Positions 5,460 to 11,295 of a stretch of 11,295 nucleotides of DNA are shown piece after piece. Source of the DNA: Muribaculaceae bacterium (GTDB lineage: Bacteria; Bacteroidota; Bacteroidia; Bacteroidales; Muribaculaceae); the NCBI GenBank assembly GCA_029062725.1, contig JAIDPP010000364.1, positions 1-11,295 on the forward strand, given 5' to 3'. The position numbers and the translations under genes were made by a program. The notes below the pieces were generated by a model. That model was given only the letters and a program-made list of their open reading frames with translations, did no database searches and was not told the DNA's origin. The stretch's first letter is position 1. Each line of letters begins with the position of its first letter.

Positions 5460-6794
5460 ATGGACAATCAGAAACTGATACTTTCGCCTTATACCTTTCT
5501 TTTTGAAGATAATGAAGATTGCTACCTCTTCAATTCGGAAAGTCTTTTCTTCTCACGTATTGATAGAAAACTCTACATCAGTCTTTATGACCGTGACCTT
5601 GAGAGTCTGGATAAAGATACGTTGGATTTTTTAAAAGAGAAGAGGATTATTATTTCCGCAGAGGAGAGATATAACTGCTATAATCACCTCAAGACCCGAC
5701 ATCTTACCTCCGCTTACGGCGATGATACAATGAGCCTAATCATCGCACCAACAACTGCCTGTAATTTTGCGTGTCCCTATTGCTTTGAACCTAAAAAGAA
5801 TCCTAAAACCATAACTAAGGAAGTCGAGGATAAACTGATAGAATATATCAATAATCAGACCCATATCAAGAATATATCACTTACATGGTATGGAGGGGAA
5901 CCTTTGCTGGTTCCGGAGACAATAAGAAGAATCTACGATAGAATTATATCGGAGACAGAAAAGACGATTATTTCCCACGAGATCATAAGTAATACTTTCT
6001 TGGTTGACGATGAGGTGATTAAAATTTTGGGAGATATAAAGATTAACACGATGCAGGTTTCGATAGACGGAACCAAGGATCACCATGATGCCACCCGTTT
6101 CCTTAAGGCGGACAAGTCCCCCACATTTGAAATCATCGAGAGAAATATAGAAAAGATTGCAAAGGCGTTGCCGGAATTGCATATTTCCATACGTGTCAAT
6201 ATAAGAAAAGAGAACTGGAGAGATTTCGTAGAACTCTACCATAAATATCATGGCGAGGATTGGCATGCCAACATCGGGCTTTATCCCGGCATCATTCGAG
6301 AGGACAGCTCGGATGGTTGCCGGATGAAACATTCATGTTTTCAGCTATCCGACCTTCCCGACCTTTACTTCAAGCTTGCGGAAAACGGTGTCAATGTGAA
6401 CTTCTTTCCCGCTAACCGCTTCAAAGGATGTATGCTTCAAAGGGCGAATGCCTTCATTGTCGGTCCGGAGGGGGAACTTTATAAATGCTGGAACGATGTC
6501 AGCAACCCGGAGAAGAGAGTGGGTAGTATCATGGACAACAAGCTTCGCAACTATACACTGCTTATGAGATATATGCATGAGTGTGAGCCGATAAGGACCG
6601 AATGTCGGAACTGTCACGTCTATCCCGTATGCGATGGAGGGTGCGGTCAGCAACAATACCGCAACAGATTTGAAAACGGGGAGTTTCAGTTATGCACTCC
6701 TTTGAAGGATAAAGAGAATATGAAAAGAATCTTGCTTTATTGCAGCCGCGAAAATCCGAATAAACAGAATAAACGGCTGAACTTCGGAGTTTAA
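5460..6794 (+). CDS. Radical SAM/SPASM peptide maturase (GG-Bacteroidales type)
   Basis: A 444-residue radical SAM enzyme that would modify the adjacent precursor in the cytoplasm. Residues about 5-70 look like the N-terminal domain of such maturases, probably for leader binding. The [4Fe-4S]-SAM motif CX3CX2C is C101, C105, C108 (TACNFACPYCF). TWYGGEPLL is the GGEP motif, and MQVSIDG a typical core strand. The SPASM domain is complete: C324-X13-G338-X4-C343, then CX2CX5CX3C at C382, C385, C391, C395, and a last cysteine at C412. SPASM enzymes in this setting commonly form thioether or carbon-carbon links; which one cannot be told. The reading frame is open from 5370 and an ATG also exists at 5391. 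I prefer 5460 because it gives the family-like N terminus (SPYTFLFEDNE), lies after the hairpin, and shares the TAAAACAATTT leader with the precursor. Confidence 0.9.
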   Translation: MDNQKLILSPYTFLFEDNEDCYLFNSESLFFSRIDRKLYISLYDRDLESLDKDTLDFLKEKRIIISAEERYNCYNHLKTRHLTSAYGDDTMSLIIAPTTACNFACPYCFEPKKNPKTITKEVEDKLIEYINNQTHIKNISLTWYGGEPLLVPETIRRIYDRIISETEKTIISHEIISNTFLVDDEVIKILGDIKINTMQVSIDGTKDHHDATRFLKADKSPTFEIIERNIEKIAKALPELHISIRVNIRKENWRDFVELYHKYHGEDWHANIGLYPGIIREDSSDGCRMKHSCFQLSDLPDLYFKLAENGVNVNFFPANRFKGCMLQRANAFIVGPEGELYKCWNDVSNPEKRVGSIMDNKLRNYTLLMRYMHECEPIRTECRNCHVYPVCDGGCGQQQYRNRFENGEFQLCTPLKDKENMKRILLYCSRENPNKQNKRLNFGV

Positions 6795-6835
6795 TAAAAC
6801 ATACTATTAGAAGTTCCATTAATATTACCGAACCT

Positions 6836-9040
6836 ATGAATAGACGCCTCCCGGCCCTGTCACTTCTGATGGGGAAACTCCTGACGATAGTGTCCGCATT
6901 TCTCCTTACCCTCTCATTTCCATGCTCGCTGACCGCACAGACCACCGAGACTGCCGATTCGATTTCGGCTGAAATTCCGGAAATAAACCGGCTATCCACC
7001 GATAAATCCGTAGGGTCGGCGACCCCGGATTCGCTGTCGGTTCCCGGTTATGACCTTCAGGAGGTAGTGGTAAATAGCGAGGGTGTTGTGAGGAAAGGAA
7101 ACCTTACGGAACTCTATCCCGGAAAGCGCGACCGGCGTTTTGCCGCCGGGGCGATCGACGTCCTCTCCAACATGAACATAAGCGAGGTGAGGGTCGATCC
7201 GTTGACCAACGAAGTTACCTCCTCCGATGGTCGGCCGGTCAAGATGTTCATAGACTTCCAGCCGGCAACCTCGCAGCAACTTCGCGACGTGCGTCCGCAG
7301 GATATACAGCGCATCGACATAATACGAAATCCCACCGACCCGAGGTTCATGGGAGCCGAGATCGCGGCCAACTTCATCATGAAGAAATATGAATACGGAG
7401 GATATACCAAAGCCGACGTCACACAGTCTGTGCCGGTTTACAATTCCAATTACGGCCTCTACTCCAAATTCTCCTACCGTAAGATGACCTACGATCTCTC
7501 GACCGGACTCGACTATACCCGCGCCGGTAACAGTAATGGAACCGGAGAGGTGTCGCGTTACCTGTTCGACACGGGTGAGGTTATCCGCAACGCACAGACT
7601 ACCGGCTGCAAGGGCCGCTATCTTGCTCCGCGGGCAACCCTGCGGGCGATCTACAACAAGCCGGGCGTGTCGGTATCGAACCTGTTTGGTTTCAATTTCA
7701 CCAAAACACGCCCCAATACGCGGACCGGGACCGTGGAGTATTCCTCGCTTTATCCCACCACTACTTACGAAGATAACATGCAGAGCTATACCCGTGGATT
7801 TTCATGGAAGGGAAACGTCTTTTTCCCTCTCGGGCGGGGATGGACAATGAACGTTAACACGGGTATAGACTGGGGAAGCAACAGCGACTGGTCGGATTAC
7901 CGGTTGACAGGGGCCGACCCCATCATAAACGATATCAGGGAGCATATCATAGACGGGGTTGCCTCCGTCAACGCCGGGAAAAGTTTCCGATCCCATAACC
8001 TGAATCTCTGGGCATCCGGAGGATGGAACCGTCACAAACTCTTATACCGGACCATTCTTGATACGGATGTTTACCAGCGCAAAGGTTACGGTCAAATAAG
8101 AGGTCAGGTCTCTTTCAATTTCGACGGCTTCTCGATCTCCCCGAGCGCGAAGCTGTCGGTGCAGTCGGAAAGAATCAACGACCGCACCTATACCCGCTGG
8201 CTCCCGCATACGTTCATTCCCTTCTACCTGCAACTCACGCGCCGTTCCTCGCTCAGCGGCAGCTTTGAGTTCGCAATGGGGGCCGAACCGGCTTCCTCCT
8301 ATAGCCCGGTACTCGTTCAGATCAACGAAGTGCTCGCCACGCGTGGAAACGAGGATCTCGAGAATTACCGTTACATCAATGCCCGCCTGGGCTACAACCA
8401 TTACTTCGGTCAGTGGCTGTCGATAAGGGCAGAGGCGAGACACACGCGTAATGACAACGTGGTTGTTTCGGTCTATTCCCAGGGTGTGGCTCCGGGAGGC
8501 ACACCGATGATGGTGTCCGACTTTATAAACGACGGCAGCACATCCTACTCCACCCTCTCGCTCTCGCTCAATGGCAAATACTTCAGCGACCGTCTGGCTG
8601 TAAGCCTGTGGGGATCGATGGGGTATTTCGACCAGCGGGGAGAGAGACGACGTCACGCGTGGTATCCGAAGTTCAACGGGTCGGCGACATACTATATGGG
8701 GAATTTCCGTCTCAGCGCTCTCTATTCTCCTTCCAGCAAGAGCTACTTTGCCAACAGCAGTGAGAGGACACCGGCCTATTGGGCCCTTTCTGTGGCCTAT
8801 TCCTATGATGACCTCTATGTTGACCTGCGTTTCAGCAATCCGTTCAGCCGGTCATACATGAGAAGCGAGGAGTCGTTCTCGTCACCCCTGTATTCCTCCG
8901 ACTTTACCTATTACAGTCCTACCTACCATCAGTCACTTCGCCTGACGCTCTCTTATTCCATCGGATATGGAAAGAAGCTTGACCGCAGGGACGAGGTCGG
9001 AGGCATAGCCGGTCCGGAGTCCATCATCTTGAAGAAATAG
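6836..9040 (+). CDS. TonB-receptor-like outer-membrane beta-barrel protein
   Basis: A 734-residue outer-membrane protein. The signal peptide ends near SLTAQ with cleavage about residue 34. A starting Met at residue 12 is an alternative that also leaves a good signal. A plug-like domain follows at about 74-185: it opens with LQEVVVNSEG, then has the DGRPVKMFID stretch, the RPQDIQRIDIIRNPTDPRF segment and NFIMKKYEYGGY. The remaining 550 residues are alternating, aromatic-rich barrel strands. It fits the outer-membrane barrel family (OMP_b-brl_3) of Bacteroidetes, without the N-terminal carboxypeptidase-regulatory-like domain often found there. It lies 41 bases after the maturase and 5 bases before the exporter, so it is very probably part of the cassette. 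It may pass the mature peptide through the outer membrane or bind it there; direction is not determined by the sequence. Its base composition is more GC-rich than the maturase. Confidence 0.8.
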   Translation: MNRRLPALSLLMGKLLTIVSAFLLTLSFPCSLTAQTTETADSISAEIPEINRLSTDKSVGSATPDSLSVPGYDLQEVVVNSEGVVRKGNLTELYPGKRDRRFAAGAIDVLSNMNISEVRVDPLTNEVTSSDGRPVKMFIDFQPATSQQLRDVRPQDIQRIDIIRNPTDPRFMGAEIAANFIMKKYEYGGYTKADVTQSVPVYNSNYGLYSKFSYRKMTYDLSTGLDYTRAGNSNGTGEVSRYLFDTGEVIRNAQTTGCKGRYLAPRATLRAIYNKPGVSVSNLFGFNFTKTRPNTRTGTVEYSSLYPTTTYEDNMQSYTRGFSWKGNVFFPLGRGWTMNVNTGIDWGSNSDWSDYRLTGADPIINDIREHIIDGVASVNAGKSFRSHNLNLWASGGWNRHKLLYRTILDTDVYQRKGYGQIRGQVSFNFDGFSISPSAKLSVQSERINDRTYTRWLPHTFIPFYLQLTRRSSLSGSFEFAMGAEPASSYSPVLVQINEVLATRGNEDLENYRYINARLGYNHYFGQWLSIRAEARHTRNDNVVVSVYSQGVAPGGTPMMVSDFINDGSTSYSTLSLSLNGKYFSDRLAVSLWGSMGYFDQRGERRRHAWYPKFNGSATYYMGNFRLSALYSPSSKSYFANSSERTPAYWALSVAYSYDDLYVDLRFSNPFSRSYMRSEESFSSPLYSSDFTYYSPTYHQSLRLTLSYSIGYGKKLDRRDEVGGIAGPESIILKK

Positions 9041-9045
9041 AGAGG

Positions 9046-11253
9046 GTGAGATTGTTTAAGTGGATACCGCAGAGGGATGCCATGCAGTGCGGGGTCGCCT
9101 CTTTGGCCATGATATGCCGATGGTATGGGAAAGGCTACAGTGTAGCCGAACTTGAGGGATACTGTCATCCGACAAACGAAGGGGTTTCGCTAAAGGGGAT
9201 AGCGGATGCCGCTGCTGAACTCGGATTCAAGGCTCACGCCAATAAAATGGATACGGAGACTCTCAAGAAGGCACCTCTTCCGCTGATTCTCCATTGGAAC
9301 CGGAATCATTTTGTAGTCCTTTATGGGATCTCAAAAAACGGGAAGCGGTTTTATGTCGCGGATCCGGCAAAAGGGAAGGTAAAATACAAAGAAGAGGAGT
9401 TTAAAGAGCATTGGATTTACGGAGATTTTGAGAACGAGGGAAGAGGGATAGCAATGTATATGAACCCCGACGATGCAACCGTCAGATCTCCCGAAAAGAA
9501 GATAGAAAATATAACGGGGATCAGGAGACGATCTATCTCTTTTCTTTTGGGGTATCTTAAAAAATACCGTAAGGATTTTGTAAAGGTCTTTCTGACACTC
9601 CTTATAGGCTGCCTTCTCCAGCCGATTCTCCCGTTCCTGACGCAGTCGATAGTGGATAAAGGGATTCATCATCAGGACATCGGTTTTATATGGCTTATAC
9701 TTTTAGGTGAACTCCTTATTGTAACGGGATATACAGTGACAGATTTCTTCCGGCGTTGGTTGCTTCTGCATATCTCCATGCGTGTCAACATCTCCCTGAT
9801 CAGCAATTTCTTTATAAAGCTCCTGCGGCTCCCGATGTCTTTTTTCGACACCAAGCTGCTGGGAGACCTGTTGCAGAGGATCGGAGATCACGGGAGGGTA
9901 CAGGATTTCCTGAGCGGTCAATTCCTTAACGTGGTGTTCACATTGGTTACGCTGCTTGTTTTCGGAATAATTCTGGCGGTGTATAATCTTACAATATTTC
10001 TTGTTTTTTTAGGCGGAAGTATATGCTACGGAGGATGGATAACGCTGTTCCTGCGCAGGAGAAGGATCCTAGACTATGAGTTGTTCGAGCGTCAGGCTCG
10101 GAATCAGAACAGGACCTATCAGTTTGTCACCGCCATGCAGGAGATAAAACTACAGGATTGTGAGGAACGGCGGCGTCAGGAATGGGAGGATACCCAGACA
10201 GCTCTCTTTGAGGTTAGGATGAAGAACCTGAAACTACAGCAGACACAGGAGGCAGGAGCCATATTTATCAACGAGGTAAAGAATATCTTGATTACCGTTC
10301 TGGCAGCCACCGCCGTTATAAATGGGGAGATGACTCTGGGAGCCATGCTTGCCGTGCAGTATATAATCGGTCAGCTAAACTCTCCTGTCGAACAACTGAT
10401 GGGATTCGTATATACCCTTCAGGATGTAGGCTTATCCTTAGAACGTATCGACGAGATACATAACGGACGTGAAGAGGAACGTGACGAAGGGTTCGCTACT
10501 GATTTTCTCAGTGAAAAGGGTATAGAACTCAGGAATATAACGTTCCGCTATGACCGGCATGCATTGCATGATACCATCACCGGGGTAACTGTTGATATTC
10601 CGGCCGGTAAAACATTAGCCATAGTCGGGGCTTCCGGCAGCGGAAAGACGACCCTTCTTAAATTGATCTTGGGATATTATCCGGTGCTTTCCGGAGAGAT
10701 TGTCGTGGCGGGACGTCCCATAGAGGAATACAGCTTAAAATGGTGGCGTCGTCATTGTGGGGTAGTGATGCAGGATGGAGTGATTTTTTCAGAGTCTATA
10801 GCCCGTAATATAGCAGTGGGGGATGGAGAGATAGATATAGACCGTGTAAGGGAGGCGGCCCGTATAGCTTGTATCGACCGATATGTAGAGACTCTACCGC
10901 TGGGTTATGATACTATGGTAGGACGTGACGGGGTGGGATTGAGTCAGGGGCAGAAGCAACGGATTCTAATAGCACGCGCGGTTTACAAGAATCCTGACTT
11001 TATCTTCCTTGACGAGGCTACAAACGCCCTTGATGCAAAGAATGAACGTGAGATCGTAAGAAATCTTAAGGAGTTCTATAAGGGAAGAACGGTCGTGTTA
11101 ATCGCACATCGTCTTTCCACCGTCAGGGATGCCGACCGGATTATTGTTCTGGACAATGGAAAGGTCACGGAGAACGGTACACATTCCGAGCTTATCGAAC
11201 TGCGAGGAACCTATTATAACCTGGTCAGGAACCAACTTGAATTAGGCAACTAA
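9046..11253 (+). CDS. C39 peptidase-containing ABC transporter (leader-cleaving peptide exporter)
   Basis: A 735-residue inner-membrane exporter that cuts double-glycine leaders and pumps the peptide out using ATP. The N-terminal C39 protease has its full active site: Q9 and C15 (PQRDAMQCG), H88 (NHFVVLY) and D106 (VADPAKG). Transmembrane helices lie in about residues 165-450. The ATPase domain follows: Walker A GASGSGKTT (528-536), signature LSQGQ (632-636, Q in place of the common G at the third-fourth region), Walker B FIFLDE (652-657) and the H-loop His688. The start is GTG at 9046, five bases after the barrel's stop, which gives the family-like MRLFKWIPQRDAMQCG; no ATG would retain the whole protease. 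Tight spacing and the GG leader upstream make the precursor its obvious substrate. No HlyD-type adaptor is seen in the window. Confidence 0.93.
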   Translation: MRLFKWIPQRDAMQCGVASLAMICRWYGKGYSVAELEGYCHPTNEGVSLKGIADAAAELGFKAHANKMDTETLKKAPLPLILHWNRNHFVVLYGISKNGKRFYVADPAKGKVKYKEEEFKEHWIYGDFENEGRGIAMYMNPDDATVRSPEKKIENITGIRRRSISFLLGYLKKYRKDFVKVFLTLLIGCLLQPILPFLTQSIVDKGIHHQDIGFIWLILLGELLIVTGYTVTDFFRRWLLLHISMRVNISLISNFFIKLLRLPMSFFDTKLLGDLLQRIGDHGRVQDFLSGQFLNVVFTLVTLLVFGIILAVYNLTIFLVFLGGSICYGGWITLFLRRRRILDYELFERQARNQNRTYQFVTAMQEIKLQDCEERRRQEWEDTQTALFEVRMKNLKLQQTQEAGAIFINEVKNILITVLAATAVINGEMTLGAMLAVQYIIGQLNSPVEQLMGFVYTLQDVGLSLERIDEIHNGREEERDEGFATDFLSEKGIELRNITFRYDRHALHDTITGVTVDIPAGKTLAIVGASGSGKTTLLKLILGYYPVLSGEIVVAGRPIEEYSLKWWRRHCGVVMQDGVIFSESIARNIAVGDGEIDIDRVREAARIACIDRYVETLPLGYDTMVGRDGVGLSQGQKQRILIARAVYKNPDFIFLDEATNALDAKNEREIVRNLKEFYKGRTVVLIAHRLSTVRDADRIIVLDNGKVTENGTHSELIELRGTYYNLVRNQLELGN

Positions 11254-11295
11254 AATATAATCAGCAAGTTAATAAAATTTTACGAAGTATATGAA
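11254..11295. other. AT-rich tail with possible start of a further gene
   Basis: These 42 bases after the exporter stop are AT-rich and hold no convincing terminator hairpin. An ATG at 11291 followed by AA could begin another gene of the same operon, but only two codons fit in the window, so this is a guess from position. Confidence 0.25.

Noticed and set aside
6776..6794. Hairpin AACT-TCGG-AGTT at the end of the maturase gene as a terminator
   Set aside because: The stem is only four pairs, lies inside the coding sequence and has no T run after it.
8042..8656. Minus-strand open frame of about 204 codons
   Set aside because: It is antisense to barrel strands of the outer-membrane protein, with no motif or start context of its own.

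Overview
The window looks like a chromosomal segment from a gut-type Bacteroidales bacterium (Bacteroidaceae or Muribaculaceae-like). The evidence is a Wzi-type capsule porin, a short lipocalin-like lipoprotein next to rnhB, a Bacteroidetes-type -7 promoter box (TAnnTTTG), starts without Shine-Dalgarno sequences, a plug-and-barrel outer-membrane protein, and a radical SAM/double-glycine peptide system of the GG-Bacteroidales kind. The species cannot be told from the sequence alone.

Layout. Bases 1-40 are the 3' part of a tRNA, best read as tRNA-Glu(UUC), followed by a strong intrinsic terminator (65-107). Three conserved-type genes follow on the + strand: a Wzi-family capsule protein (115-1596), a lipocalin-like lipoprotein (1644-2063) and ribonuclease HII (2077-2667). 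The rnhB stop overlaps the start of a lipobox-TPR-transmembrane-HTH protein (2667-4466), probably a membrane-spanning regulator. A non-coding stretch (4467-4644) then carries repeated GTACGGAAA elements, an 18-bp perfect hairpin and a good -7 box.

The second half is a compact ribosomally made, modified peptide (RiPP) cassette, all on the + strand: a small secreted beta-rich protein (4645-5049); an 80-residue precursor with a canonical double-glycine leader and a core of nine cysteines arranged in CxC pairs and an internal repeat (5127-5369); a terminator-like hairpin that would throttle read-through (5393-5444); a radical SAM/SPASM maturase with all expected cluster cysteines (5460-6794); a TonB-receptor-like outer-membrane barrel (6836-9040); and a C39-peptidase ABC exporter with a complete catalytic triad and ATPase motifs (9046-11253). 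The last bases may include the start of a further gene.

Inferred working model: the TPR/HTH protein senses an envelope signal; the precursor is made in excess over the maturase because of the hairpin; the radical SAM enzyme cross-links cysteines in the core; the C39 exporter cuts after Gly-Gly and moves the product across the inner membrane; the barrel handles it at the outer membrane. No HlyD-type adaptor is visible, so the export route is incomplete within the window. Product structure and activity are unknown.
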